Positions 1-11,180 of a stretch of DNA of 64,000 bases are shown piece after piece (within the stretch, counting starts at the first letter, position 1; every line of letters begins with the position of its first letter). The notes beneath the pieces were generated by a model that was not told the origin of the DNA, did no database searches, and saw only the letters and a list, made by a program, of their open reading frames with translations. The stretch is from Rapana venosa (lineage: Eukaryota; Mollusca; Gastropoda; Neogastropoda; Muricidae). The DNA lies in contig CM054155.1 of the NCBI GenBank assembly GCA_028751875.1, positions 52,782,800 through 52,846,799 of the forward strand, in the 5' to 3' direction. Made by a program: the position numbers and the translations under genes.

Positions 1-2460
1 AAACAACAAGGTATGGAAATCAATGCCAACAAACACCAGGAAGAGCGATCCCCAATCGGCACACACAGCATCTAGTCTTACTTTGCAAAGCAATGTATGC
101 GATTTGTGGTGTGCAGCACAGAGAACATCCAGATCTTTTGGAAACCATTGTTTCTTGACTGGATCATTGGGTAGCTCTGTCAGGCCATGCATCCCAAGAT
201 TTGTCTCTCAAGATATGGGCAGCAATAAAACTGTGCCTTAATTTGTAGTAAAAGTACTCTGGTTACTAGTAAACTTGTTGGAGATAATTTGTCTGCATCT
301 CTCAAAAAGGCCAAGGAGTTGGATCATTTGACAGCAAGTGTTTATGGGTCTAGAGGGGCCAGGCATAACAATGATCGGCACCCAAAGCAGTTTTCTGGCG
401 ATATTTTTTTAGACAAGAGGGACAACAACTAGTAGACCAGAAACACGAGGCACTTTGTGGCCATGAACGTGATGAAGAGAAACAACAAACATCTGCCATA
501 ATTCAATGTCAGTCTCAGTCACTGATGGAGAATGAGGTGAGTCAATTTAATACTTCAATCCCAAAGCTCCTTAAAGAAATGAAAACAGGGGCACACGTGT
601 TTTACTGTTGGCAGGCTACAACTATGACCTCTGACCCTGAGATTCTTTAGTTAATCAAGGGGGCAAAAATAGAGCTTCACTGTGATCGCAATGGTTTGAC
701 ACAAAGTGTAACACCTCAACCAAGCTTAACAAAAAGAGTAAAGGATTCCATTGATAAGGAGATTGAAAAAGTAGACCAAAAGGTGTGATCTCCAAATGTG
801 TGTCTAAGGAGGACCAATATTTATTGCGTATCTTAATTTACTCACCCTAAGAGAAATGGCACACAGAATGATCTTGAATTTTAAAGAAAGTTGAATAAAG
901 AAATCATCTACCACAATTTCAAGATTGACACTTTACAGTCCACACTCAAGCTTATTACAAAAGATTGTTTCATGTCCTCAATAGATTTAAAAGATGCTTT
1001 CAATTCTGTTCCCATATGGCCAGAGTACAGAAAGCTGTTCAGGTTCAGCTGGAAAATGTATTGGGGGATTTAATTGTTTGCTAAATGATACAGCTATGGA
1101 ACCAAGAAAATTCACACAAAATAGGTTGAAACCTGTTTTTTTCTTAGTTGAGGAAGAAAGTTCATGTTTCATCCTCCTATCTTGATGAGTCTCTGATGAC
1201 AGGAAGAAATGAAGTGGACTGCCTGGGTAATGTAATGGAGACAGTTAGACTGTTTTGTTCATTAGGTTTTATAGTACACCCAGAGAAATATGTGCTCAGT
1301 CCATCCCAGACTATACAATATCTTAGTGTTGTTATTGATTCAAACAATATGTCTGTTGTTCTGACAGAAGATCAGAAAGACAAAATAAAACTATAGGTGA
1401 CTTACAGCTGCTTAAGAAGGAGCAAGTACCTATCATGAAGTTGTTAGGGTAGTAGGAATGATGATAGCTAGCTTTACATCTGTAAGATATGGAACATTGT
1501 ACTACCGTCACTTAGAAAATGACAAGAAACTTGCACTTAAGTATAATAGAGGGAACTTTGATGGTCTCATGAGTCTTTCTTCCCCAGGAAGAAAGGAACT
1601 GTTATGGTGGATTGAGAATATTGACAGTGCCTCCAACTCTGTGTCTGATCCAGAGCCTGAAGTGACTATTTCATCAGATGCCAGTAAGGAGGGGTGGGGA
1701 TGTTCATTCCAGGACCACCACTCTTGTGGTTAATGGCTTTCTGTTGAAGCAGACTACCACAACAATTGCTTTGAACTTAAAGCAATGTGTTTGCTTTGCA
1801 GTGTTTTGAGAAGGATAAAGCAGGTAAATCAGTTGAAGTTTTGACACACAACAATATAGTATAGCTGTTGCTTGTTTAAAACATTTTGTTACCAGCCATT
1901 CATCATCATGCAATGACATTACAGCCACGATGTGAGATTGGTGTATCGCTATAAACATCAGCCTTTCAGCAGCATTTATGCCAGATAGAGACAATGGGGC
2001 AGCTGATACAGGATCCAGGAAAATACACCTGTATGCTGAATGGAAGCTCAACCCTACTTTGCTTCATAATGCACTTTCACATTTGCAAGCCAAACCCTCT
2101 GTGGATTTATTGACCTCAAGGATAAACAAGCAGTTTGCATGCTATATCAGTTACAATCATCACCAAGAACCCTACGTCGTGGATACCTTTTTAATTTCAT
2201 GGAAATTCAACAAGTTTTATGCATTTTATCCTTTCAGTGTGATTCTGAAAGTTCTCAAAAAAGTACACCAAGAACAGACCACTAGCATAATGATTGTCCC
2301 GTGCTATAAAACACAAATGTAGAGGCCAAGTCCTGTCCAGTATGCTGTTAACAGAACCTGTTCCCCTCCCAACAGCCCGAGACACCCTTTCCCAGCGGCA
2401 TAACATAATATAATAAATATACTGATTTGAGGGCTGGAATATCATGCTCCAGGCCAATGT
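1..2460 (+). mobile_element. DIRS-like tyrosine-recombinase retroelement, decayed, cut off by the window start
   Basis: Translated plus-strand pieces follow the DIRS order: an ORF1-like end (about 200-480), then reverse transcriptase and RNase H (about 640-2400). DIRS elements copy through reverse transcription and integrate with a tyrosine recombinase, not a DDE integrase. No recombinase is recognisable downstream of 2460, so the element is truncated there or decayed beyond recognition. The ORF1-like part includes a stretch near 270-370 (KLVGDNLSASLKKAKEL) that lines up with PITDLFGNDLKTLLS in the minus-strand DIRS copy at 16.6 kb. Many stops and frameshifts are present, so it is inactive. 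Confidence 0.7.
640..2400 (+). pseudogene. DIRS-type reverse transcriptase / RNase H, broken
   Basis: Pieces in several frames give, in order: an N-terminal block (IKGAKIELHCD, near 655), the fingers (REMAHRMILNFKE, near 855), the catalytic-A region (SSIDLKDAFNSVPI, near 975), the active-site region (SSYLDESLMTG, near 1165), the following helix (LGFIVHPEKYVLSPSQ, near 1265), an RNase H start (SSDASKEGWGCSF, near 1675), and the RNase H end (GAADTGSRKIHLYAEW, then LLTSRINKQFACYISY, 1995-2150). The family motif is YIDD; here it reads YLDE, so the second catalytic aspartate is changed. At least four frame changes or stops lie between blocks. It is not a functional gene. Confidence 0.75.
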
Positions 2461-3293
2461 GGAATATATATGGGCTGTCTTATTCTTAACCCCTTACACC
2501 CCACACTGTCTGCTGCACAAGACATTATTACACACCTGGTCTAGAACACAAACTATTAATATTCAGTATCTCCAGTAACTGTTTGTCATGTCGCAATAGG
2601 AATGAGAACATTTTTTATTATTTATTTATTATTATAAATACTGCTAGCTCTTGCTTTAGCTCCTAGCTTGTATTTTAGTTCCTTTCTTATTTCACTGGGT
2701 TTTCTGAATAAACTGCCATGCAGCTATTTTGTCACATACGATCAATAAAAGATTAGGTTGTGCGCATGTACACGTACATCTTAGATTTAAAAAAAATAAC
2801 AAAATCTGCAGATTTATCTATCATCACAACTCTTGCTGAACGACCTCCTTTGATAGGATTGAATCAGCTAGTTTCTTTTAAGCTGTTAATTTAGTAATTT
2901 GCTACAGTTTGGTCATGTCAGTGTACAGTCAACACTAACAAACACAATACCAAGCAAGGTTTATTCTCGACCTGGTGAGGACTAGTCAGCTTCACCTACA
3001 ACAGAAATAAAATCACAGCTTCAATTGTAACTTTAGAAAATAAGTTCCAATAAAAAAAAATTAAATCGATCATCCACTAACCTGCTAAACTACCAGCCAA
3101 AAGTTAAAAGTCAATCGCTCCACCATACGGAGGAGAGACATATGACCACCTTCCTGTGTCACCAACTGTATAACCACTAGCCTAGATTGTTCCTTCAAAA
3201 TGCAACCTCATTTCCTGCTTTGGGCAACAGTCCATAACTAAAATTAAACCAAAGCTTAAGCAACAATTCATGACTGTAAAAGCGTCTTGTAAG
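2461..3293. other. no gene seen
   Basis: AT-rich sequence with stops in all frames. I recognise no domain, RNA gene or clear repeat here. Confidence 0.5.
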
Positions 3294-3450
3294 AGGATGA
3301 AGGAGGAGGAGAAGGAAGAGGAGGAGGAGGAGGAGGAGGAGGAGAAAAAAAAGAAGAAGAAGAAGAAGAAGAAGAAGAAGAAGAAGAAAAAGAAGAGAGA
3401 GAAGAAGAGAAGAAGAAGAAGAAGAAGAAGAAGAAGAAGAAGAAGAGCAG
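3294..3450 (+). repeat. polypurine GAG/GAA microsatellite
   Basis: An almost pure purine strand: a GGAGGA block followed by a GAAGAA block. It produces low-complexity Glu/Lys or Ser/Leu frames that are not genes. A tract of this kind can form triplex DNA. Confidence 0.95.
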
Positions 3451-3519
3451 ACAATGAAACAGCAGAGGTACAGAAAGAAGAGGAACAGGCAAAACAAACA
3501 ACTGCAAATGTCTAGCTAC

Positions 3520-4326
3520 CTGAAGAAGCTGCCTTTTCTTCATTTGCTGAAACAAACGACAAACAATATAGCTTCCATAGTACCAAGCAATGTGTTCTTG
3601 TTTAGGAATGCACCAAACTGTGTGATTTAATGTTAGCTTCTCTGGTGTGTGACGCAAGTTTCATTTTAATCAGACATTCAAAGCTGATGGTCTGGCTGTG
3701 GGGCCAATTTGTACTTAGTAAAGCATGTACTAGTGTGGTCAGAAAAGTGGTCAGGGATGAGTTCTTCCATGAAAGTTTCAAAAAAGAAAAAGATCTCTAA
3801 AAAAAACAACGTCTTTGTCTGATAACTTGACTATCAATCTCTGAACATTTCAAAAGAAATGGTTGTACTAATATACTCTCAACAGTAGCATAACACTACA
3901 ATGTCATCACGTGATAAGTGATGAAACAACCTATCATTGGACACATTCCTGTCGCCTCCTCATTCACCTGAAGATCTGTTTACACATGACCTATAACACA
4001 CATTCTCTCACACACATTTCATGTGTACGTGTACAAACATTGACAGTTTTACATAAAAAAGAACAAATAAACCAATGAAGCTCTAGAATTTTTCAACCCC
4101 CTTTCAGATCACCCTAGAACAAGGGTAAGCATTGTTCCAGGCTTACTGCCTATTCTACCTCTTTAAATCAGACATCATCATTAATTTTAAAGTGTGTATT
4201 TTTAAAGCGTTAATCAGTAAAAAATAGTTTTTCGTTCCTTGTCCAGAGCATTGAGGTTCACCAATGGTGAGATTTTGCGCATGTGACCATTTTGAGCCAC
4301 CATTAAGGTAGCTGCATTGCACCTTG
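3520..4326. other. no gene seen
   Basis: No coding signature or recognised repeat. The sequence runs directly into the 29-bp minisatellite. Confidence 0.5.
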
Positions 4327-5109
4327 GGGTAAACTAAACAATCAAACATCACTGTGGGTAAACTAAACAATCAAACATCACTGTGGGTAAACTAAACAAT
4401 CAAACATCACTGTGGGTAAACTAAGCAATCAAACATCACTGTGGGTAAACTAAACAATCAAACATCACTGTGGGTAAACTAAACAATCAAACATCACTGT
4501 GGGTAAACTAAACAATCAAACATCACTGTGGGTAAACTAAACAATCAAACATCACTGTGGGTAAACTAAACAATCAAACATCACTGTGGGTAAACTAAAC
4601 AATCAAACATCACTGTGGGTAAACTAAACAATCAAACATCACTGTGGGTAAACTAAACAATCAAACATCACTGTGGGTAAACTAAACAATCAAACATCAC
4701 TGTGGGTAAACTAAACAATCAAACATCACTGTGGGTAAACTAAACAATCAAACATCACTGTGGGTAAACTAAATAATCAAACATCACTGTGGGTACATGA
4801 AACAATCAAACATCACTGTGGGTACATGAAACAATCAAAGATCACTGTGGGTACATGAAACAATCAAACATCACTGTGGTTACATGAAACAATCAAACAT
4901 CACTGTGGGTACATGAAACAATCAAACATCACTGTGGGTACATGAAACAATCAAACATCACTGTGGGTACATGAAACAATCAAACATCACTGTGGGTACA
5001 TGAAACAATCAAACATCACTGTGGGTACATGAAACAATCAAACATCACTGTGGGTACATGAAACAATCAAACATCACTGTGGGTACATGAAACAATCAAA
5101 CATCACTGT
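4327..5109 (+). repeat. 29-bp minisatellite, 27 units in two sequence blocks
   Basis: Direct repeat of exactly 29 bp (starts at 4327, 4356 and so on) with no spacers. Units 1-16 (4327-4790) begin GGGTAAACTAAAC. Units 17-27 (4791-5109) begin GGGTACATGAAAC. The remaining 16 bases are common to both blocks. Single-base variants are rare, for example TAAGCAATC near 4420, AAATAATC in unit 16 and AAAGATCAC near 4835. The clean A-to-B boundary suggests block-wise expansion of two founder variants. Confidence 0.97.
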
Positions 5110-5197
5110 GGCTCTCTTGCCCGTCTGTTGTGCTTTTATCCCATGGGGAGTATTGTCTCTTTCTAATATTTTTGAAATGTCCTCACCTACAAAAAAC

Positions 5198-5697
5198 NNN
5201 NNNNNNNNNNNNNNNNNNNNNNNNNNNNNNNNNNNNNNNNNNNNNNNNNNNNNNNNNNNNNNNNNNNNNNNNNNNNNNNNNNNNNNNNNNNNNNNNNNNN
5301 NNNNNNNNNNNNNNNNNNNNNNNNNNNNNNNNNNNNNNNNNNNNNNNNNNNNNNNNNNNNNNNNNNNNNNNNNNNNNNNNNNNNNNNNNNNNNNNNNNNN
5401 NNNNNNNNNNNNNNNNNNNNNNNNNNNNNNNNNNNNNNNNNNNNNNNNNNNNNNNNNNNNNNNNNNNNNNNNNNNNNNNNNNNNNNNNNNNNNNNNNNNN
5501 NNNNNNNNNNNNNNNNNNNNNNNNNNNNNNNNNNNNNNNNNNNNNNNNNNNNNNNNNNNNNNNNNNNNNNNNNNNNNNNNNNNNNNNNNNNNNNNNNNNN
5601 NNNNNNNNNNNNNNNNNNNNNNNNNNNNNNNNNNNNNNNNNNNNNNNNNNNNNNNNNNNNNNNNNNNNNNNNNNNNNNNNNNNNNNNNNNNNNNNNN
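5198..5697. other. assembly gap, 500 N
   Basis: Exactly 500 N, a conventional placeholder length, so the true size is unknown. Translations across it carry no information. Confidence 1.
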
Positions 5698-5864
5698 ATA
5701 GTTGGTTGCAATGTCATCTTTTTTGTCTGTTGCACTGTTGATGTTCAGGTAGCCTACATGGAGGCCCTCTTGTGTTGGCCACTTGTCTGAAGTTAGAGAT
5801 ATAATATATGTCAGGATTGATTTGCTTATTTATATATCTTTTTTCTTGTCCTGTACGTTTAAGT

Positions 5865-6358
5865 AATCTATCAAAACAGAAGACAGGTTTATTAGGTTTT
5901 CAATTCAGTAATCAAACAAGAGAATTTTTTAAAAATTAAACACCCAATAAAAACGGAACAGTACTAAAAGACAATTTCAAAAGACAGGATATAGTAACGC
6001 AGCTCTGGATCTGCAAGAAGTCAATCTGTTATAACAACACAGTGGATAAATCCATTCCCGTTTATATTGTATACACTAAATGGAGATCAAAGTATACCAC
6101 ACATACGTGAAAGTGTAGAGTATTTTGATAAAGAGATACTGCGATCTTATTTTCTAAATCAATAGCTATCACTTACACAATACACGTACTCATATAAAGC
6201 TCTAAAACAACAAAGATACAGTTAAAAGCAGTAAATACAATAATAAACATATAGAACTTCTTGAAAAATAAATCAAAATTAAAAAATTAATTGTCACTAA
6301 CACAACAAATCTGTTGCTAGAGTCTCAGGTGTAGCTATATAGCTGCTAGTCACAAAAG
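5865..6358 (-). repeat. unnamed dispersed repeat, copy 1 (inverted relative to 12.7-13.1 kb)
   Basis: AT-rich and non-coding. Its reverse complement matches blocks at 12703-13085 in the same order: the GTGACTAGCAGC end, the CCAGAGACTC-type block, the AGAGCTTTATATGA block, and the GCAGATCCAGAGCTG block. The two copies are diverged and carry indels. No coding region or terminal inverted repeat was found, so its class is unknown; an old DNA-transposon remnant or LINE UTR is possible. Confidence 0.6.
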
Positions 6359-6559
6359 GAACTTGTTTCAGTCAAGCAGATTGCTTTATAAACCACACAG
6401 CAACATGACATTGATCAACATCATTTCATTAGCTGAAGAAAAAAAAGAGGGGAGAGAGAAGTATGAGAGAAAGAGAGAGGAGGGGATTGTTGGGGAAGAA
6501 TTGAAGCAATCATTTATAATTTTTGTGGTCAATATACCTACATGTTTGGATGCAGGCAG

Positions 6560-6830
6560 ACAGGCATACACATACACGCGCGCACGTATGCACACACGCA
6601 TGCACACGCGCGCATGTACACACCATACACACATAGGTACACACATATACATATGGTTACACACATACATTTACTACCTCACACTCACACTTACGCAAAC
6701 ACACACACACACTCACACACATACTCACACGCACTCATATACCTACACACCCACATGTATGTGCACACGCACTTGCATCACACACATGTACACGCACATG
6801 CACTCACAGACACACGCACACCTAAACTGC
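6560..6830 (+). repeat. interrupted CA/CACACG microsatellite
   Basis: Degenerate (CA)n with interspersed TG, CG and TA. It creates spurious His/Thr frames. Confidence 0.9.
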
Positions 6831-7026
6831 TTAGTCAAATATCTAAGTAGTTCAGAATGCACATTAACTAGTGGTTGTGTGTTGTAGAGGGAGTGCTGAT
6901 GTCTCCCTAACACACTGGCGACTTCTGAACATTGGAGGTTCCTGGGCTGAGAAAGGGGAAAGTATGTGTCATGGATTAGTGTCCTATTGTCGTTGGTCAC
7001 AAGGTGGGGTGGGGGTGGAGAAGTTG

Positions 7027-7600
7027 TCATTTGTTGAAGGCAGCAGGCTGTGTACGTCTCACACCTTTCTCTGCCTGGGCGTAGCTGACTGTGTTGTAGT
7101 GGTCTGCATAAGGTCGGTGGTTAGTCTCAGGCTTCACGGCTGGTGGCACAGTTGGATGGTTTCCAGGAAAACGAATGTTGAGGGCAAGCATTCTGTTACC
7201 CTGGGGGCTGGGATGTAGAGCATCTTGGTATTGTGACTTTTTAGGAGCTCCAGCCCTGGTGATGAAGGAGGGGGTGTTATCAATAAACACAACCCCCTCT
7301 TGCCTGCAGGATTCCCTAAGAGAAGTCATTGACCATGAAGCCGTATCTCTTAAGGGATGTCGTCTGAAGGGAGGGAGGATGGAGGAGGCCTGTAGAGTGG
7401 CATGGAGGAAGACTTTTGTTAGCAGGTGGATCAGTTTGGTCCACTTTGCTGTTGTGATGGGCCCTGCATAGAGCTGTTGATGCCCACGTGAAAGGTGACG
7501 CTGATACAGTCAGGTTGCAGACTAGCCAGCCACCTACTGACATTTGTTTCTCATCCACACCCTTCAGCACTGAGTCACCTATCAACAAGGTGTCACACTC
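7027..7600 (-). pseudogene. SGNH-hydrolase-like domain of a LINE ORF1
   Basis: On the minus strand the start LLIGDSVLKGVD (near 7585) matches block I (GDS) of SGNH/GDSL hydrolases. FHVGINSS (near 7490) matches the block III region, where the family usually has GxND. YQDALHPSPQGNRMLALNI (near 7170-7230) matches block V, with the D-x-x-H catalytic pair. Esterase domains of this kind are known in the first ORF of CR1-group and related LINEs. The start, middle and end lie in different frames, so it is broken. A host SGNH esterase pseudogene is a less likely alternative given the proline-rich upstream part. Confidence 0.55.
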
Positions 7601-8870
7601 TTCTGAGACTGATTTTTGTTGGAGGACATTTACGGGACGGGAAAGGGGGGTGCTATCCTGGTGAATTTGTGACTGGGAAATGAAGTGTGTTATTTTGGTG
7701 AGGGTGGAAAGTGTATGGATGTGTATAATGCAATGTGTTTGTGAGGAGAGACTGTTTGCTTGTGTGTTTGTGTCTGATGGATGTGTTTAAATTGTATTCC
7801 ACTTGTGTGGGCTGTTCTGTGAGTGGTTCAGTGTTGGTGTCACTCTGACTGTGGAGTGTGTGTGTGTGTGGTGTGTGTGTGTGTTTGGTTGTGCTTGTGC
7901 TTGTATCTGTTTCTTGGGGAGTGTTTATGTGGTGTTAACTGTCTTTGAATGACTGTTGTTTTGTGCTTTCAATTGATGTGACTGGTTTTCTTGGCTGTTT
8001 TGGAGTGTTGTCATTTGCTGTGGTGCGTCTCTTTCCATTATCTCTATGGATTTTTTAAAAAAATTATTATTTCAGAGTCAGAGATGATGTTGCTGTTGAG
8101 TTTTGTCTGTTGAGATATTTGTGATATTTGAGTTTTGAGTGTGTTGATTTCTTTATGTATGTTGGAGATAGTGAGATTGGCTGCAATGAGTTGCTTATGT
8201 TGCATATTTTATTGTTGCTACGTTTATTAGTTGAAGGAGTGTGTGTGGTTTCTTGTGTGTGAGCTTGTGGTGTCTTTGGTTGTTAGAGAGGTTTTGGAGT
8301 GGAGAGTGGATTGGGTGGAGATTGGAGTGGGGGGGGGGTGAGATTGATGACCCATATGGGGGAAACAGGGGGAGGGGAGGAGTGGCTGACTAATACCTGG
8401 GGTCTACAGAAGAGAAGGGGTGGCAGGGGAGAGTAGTGGTGTTGCATTTTCCACCTCAGGGGAAAAAAGCAGCGGTTGAAGGAGAGGGATGAGGATTAGC
8501 TGAGGGGTTTGGGGGGGAGGGTGGGAGTGAGGTTGCATTGCTGGTCGGGGTAGGGGGTTTTAGCAACCGGAACAGGTGTGAAGACCGGGGGTGCGAGGGG
8601 AGGGGGGTATGGAGTGGGGTGAAGTGGAAAGGGAGGGTGGCAAGTGAAGAGAGGGAGGAGATAGGGCATCACTGCCTGTTGTCTGGGCTGGCTGACATTG
8701 CTGGTCGTCAAGGGTTTTCTCTCCTATGGTCAGTAGAGCGTGACGGTCCCAGGACGATGTGGAATAAAGGGCGTCAGTCGCAGTTGCTTGCCGGCTCGTT
8801 TATGATGAGCTTTAAAGTTTCAAATTCCTTTTCTACCCACTCCTGGCACACGTTCCCTTGAACATGTATT
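7600..8870 (-). pseudogene. low-complexity upstream part of the same ORF1-like gene
   Basis: Read on the minus strand, this leads into the SGNH-like block. It contains a proline-rich stretch (8496-8711) and a Thr/His-rich stretch made by TG repeats near 7850-7890. Between them is a possible short coiled coil (ISQISQQTKLNSN, near 8110). I see no RRM or zinc knuckle. Frames are interrupted. Assignment to the same ORF1 is inference from order and strand. Confidence 0.3.
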
Positions 8871-9904
8871 GTGCCAGTGGCATGGTACATATATCCATGT
8901 CAAGAGTTTGCCTTCATTTGAGAAAACTTGAATAAATGTTCTCCAAAGTTCATTAGGCAAATTTAGAGCTAAAACTGCTGGGACACTTATTTCTTTGTTG
9001 TTATTTTTTCCATATTATGTTAGTGTGGAGGTAATATTTTGAGGCTGGTATTTCCCACAGTACCTTTCATACATTACAAATGGCCACAAAGGCAAGTTAG
9101 CATGGAGGGCCTCAAATGTAACCTGGCAGGAGTCTTTGGTAAATTGAATTGTCTCCTTGCACGGACGTTGGGAACTCATAGAGCAAGTTACGGGTCGCAT
9201 TATTGGAGTATCACCACTCTTTGATTGTTATCATTGTTACCTTGTTATGGGATGTAAATTAGGAGAGAAGGGAGACTAAAGAAAATCAATCAACAACACA
9301 AAAAACCTGCAAAACAATAAAATGAAGAAAAACAAAGTCACAAACAGTAAAATAATAAAGATCAATGTCATCTGCTTTGTGCTAGTTTAATGGCCATCAC
9401 ATTCGCGTAGTGAGCCCCGCATTGTTGGGTTTTCCTGTTTACGCCACAAATAAGGAACTGGTTGCAGCACTGACCTGTGTTTGGGCGTTGACAGACAACA
9501 CAGAAACACAATGGACGTCTGGCCAATACGCCTCACAAAAGGAGCACTTCAGCTTTTAAGCACGGAACACAGTTACAGAACACAATGGGCATCTGGTCCA
9601 CATCCTCACATAAGAAACTCTTCCCCTTCGGACCGCCGTAGGGGCCTGGTTACAGCAGAGTCCATGGAACGGTTACATCGTTCTCCACGTAGGCCTAGCT
9701 GGTGGCTTACCACTCATTTGGTTGAAAATAAAGAAAACTTTACAGAAAATGGCTAATAACTGATACTTTCATCAATATTCTATCAGACCAATTGTTTTGT
9801 TTTTCTTTCGACAAATCCAGGTACACTCACCTGCACCTTGTTTGTATCAAAGCTCCTTGATTATTTTATGGAAAAACAGCTTTCATTGGAGAGCTCCTTG
9901 GACA
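8871..9904. other. no gene seen; short imperfect direct repeat
   Basis: No recognised coding sequence. Two similar segments (about 9505-9545 and 9578-9620), both starting ACACAATGG and carrying TCTGG, suggest a small old duplication. Confidence 0.4.
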
Positions 9905-10113
9905 GGTCTTGACAGCTTGCACGTGTGTGCAAGATGTTCTGTGTGCGTTCGCACACGGGGCCTCGGTTTATAGTCTCATCCGAAGGACTTTTGGGGAGAG
10001 TGGAGTCTGCACTGATCTTAACTTCAAGGGAAAATATCCCCTTGAACGGGAATTGAACCCGGGTCGTCTGATTGCGGGCACAGTGTTCTAACCACTAGGC
10101 TATCCCGTCCCCC
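9905..10113 (-). mobile_element. tRNA-derived SINE family 1, copy A (3'-truncated)
   Basis: Reverse complement begins GGGACGGGATAGCCTAGTGG, which holds the Pol III A box, followed by the B box (GGTTCAATTCCC). Then comes the body block with ATAAACCGAGGCCCCGTGTG. The 3' third seen in other copies (CCATTGTGTGCCGG and the A-rich tail) is missing. Confidence 0.85.
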
Positions 10114-10129
10114 AGCTTGAGAGAGCGTG

Positions 10130-10165
10130 TGTGTGTATGTGTGTGTGTGTGTGTGTGTGTGCGAT
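10130..10165 (+). repeat. GT microsatellite
   Basis: Short (GT)n beside the SINE head. Confidence 0.9.
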
Positions 10166-10194
10166 TGCGCGTGCGGTGTCTATGTAAACCACCT

Positions 10195-10335
10195 TCTTAA
10201 GTCACAGCAGATTTCTCTACATGAAATTCGGGCTGTTTTCCTGGGGGAGAGTGCGTCGCTACCATTTTTTTTCTGTTCCTGTCTGTATTTGTATTTATTT
10301 TCCTAGCCTCTGTGTGTGTTTGTGTGAGTGCGCGC
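10195..10335 (-). mobile_element. SINE family 2 fragment (3' portion)
   Basis: Matches the AAGTCACGGCAGATTT / GTGAAATTCGGGCTG block of family 2 at 35.8 and 21.4 kb. The tRNA head is absent. It ends at the AAGTCAC block, without the LINE-type tail. Confidence 0.65.
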
Positions 10336-10484
10336 GCGAGAGAGACAGAGAGAGCGCGCCCTGTCCTAATTGCCCATGATAGTATTTGTGTGACCCAATA
10401 TTTTTTTCGCTGCCTTATCTTCATTGACGTTTTGTTCCTGCTGTTCCCACGCCGCTCATTTCAATCTCCCCGCACCAGCAATAC

Positions 10485-10600
10485 CAAGATCCGTCATGTC
10501 GCATCCTGAGGGTCGGAATTCCACAGAGAGCCCATCAATGTCACGCCGTCATAGACCCATCAGCTAGTGGGGCCATGCACTGCTGCCTGGTCACTTCAAT
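10485..10600 (+). repeat. dispersed repeat B, copy 1
   Basis: Shares a block with 16958-17075 in the same orientation (CGTCATGTCGCATCCTGAGG versus TGTCATGCTGCATCCTCAGG, then a GGTCGGAA-type block and a CTGCACTGCTGC-type block). Diverged and non-coding; class unknown. Confidence 0.45.
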
Positions 10601-10621
10601 AGAGCACAGTTATTATTTAAA

Positions 10622-10629
10622 CTCTGTGT

Positions 10630-10676
<47 letters not shown>

Positions 10677-10807
10677 CGCACGTGCGCGCGCGCTTGTGAT
10701 TGCCCATGATAGTCTTGGTTTGTATGACACATAATTTATTTGAACTCTGTATGCGTGTGTGCGTGCGTGCGTGTTGCGTGTGTGTGCGTGCGTGCGTGCG
10801 TGCGTGC

Positions 10808-10842
<35 letters not shown>
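10622..10842 (+). repeat. GT/GTGC compound microsatellite
   Basis: (GT)n, (GTGC)n and CG-alternating runs. Alternating purine-pyrimidine DNA of this kind has Z-DNA potential. It directly precedes the lectin-like exon. Confidence 0.95.
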
Positions 10843-10843
<1 letters not shown>

Positions 10844-10852
10844 CCAAAACAG

Positions 10853-11089
10853 CCAACGCAGAATACTCTGGCGCTAAAATCTCAGTGCTGAACAGAACTC
10901 TTCCTCTGGAAGCGGCAGAACCGTCAACTGAACAGTTCTGTGGTGTAATCCCGCCCAGCCAAGTCAGGAGTGTTGTCCTCATCAACTGCATAGGTGGCAG
11001 CAAACTTGGCAGATACGTCTACATCATTAAGACCACTACAGTGTCTCTGTCACTGTGCGATGTGGACATCTTGGGATATCCACGTTTCT
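10853..11089 (+). CDS. internal exon of an F-type lectin-like (fucolectin) protein
   Basis: The frame reads AEYSGAKISVLNRTLP, then FCGVI, VLINCIGGSKLGRYVYI, and SLSLCDVDILGY. This is the second half of an F-type lectin (FTP) domain, a calcium-binding fucose-recognising beta-barrel common in mollusc secreted proteins: the family has an 'xVxVSN...CG...I.C...GRYV.I...LTLCEVEVYG' pattern. An AG acceptor follows the GT tract (AG at 10851-10852) and a GTGAGG donor starts at 11090. Both boundaries are phase 1, and the 237-base length is a multiple of three, as expected for a shuffled extracellular domain. The N-terminal half (WWxVDLG) is not visible nearby, so it would lie on an exon outside recognition or the gene is partial. 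No stop interrupts it. Splice sites and function are inferred. Confidence 0.65.
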
Positions 11090-11144
11090 GTGAGGACCTA
11101 TGTAACCCTCTCTTCACTTTGTCTTCTTGGGAATGAATGTTGTT

Positions 11145-11180
11145 GTAGTTGTTGCTGTTGTTGTTGTTGTTGCACATTGT
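11145..11180 (+). repeat. GTT microsatellite
   Basis: Short (GTT)n run downstream of the lectin-like exon. Confidence 0.9.

Noticed and set aside
3182..3657. Ser/Leu/Phe-rich minus frames and a Glu/Lys plus frame
   Set aside because: Low-complexity readings of the GAG/GAA tract.
4327..5109. Regular 29-bp repeats that might look like a CRISPR array
   Set aside because: Units are contiguous with no spacers, and the genome is eukaryotic. It is a minisatellite.
5087..5741. Apparent 180-200-codon frames across the first gap, and similar ones across the second gap (23688-24323)
   Set aside because: Almost all residues are unknown because the bases are N.
9930..10113. Functional tRNA gene candidates at the SINE heads (9.9-10.1, 15.3, 37.3 and 51.6 kb)
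   Set aside because: A and B boxes are present, but each head runs into the same SINE body with no acceptor end or terminator, so these are SINE promoters and not tRNA genes.
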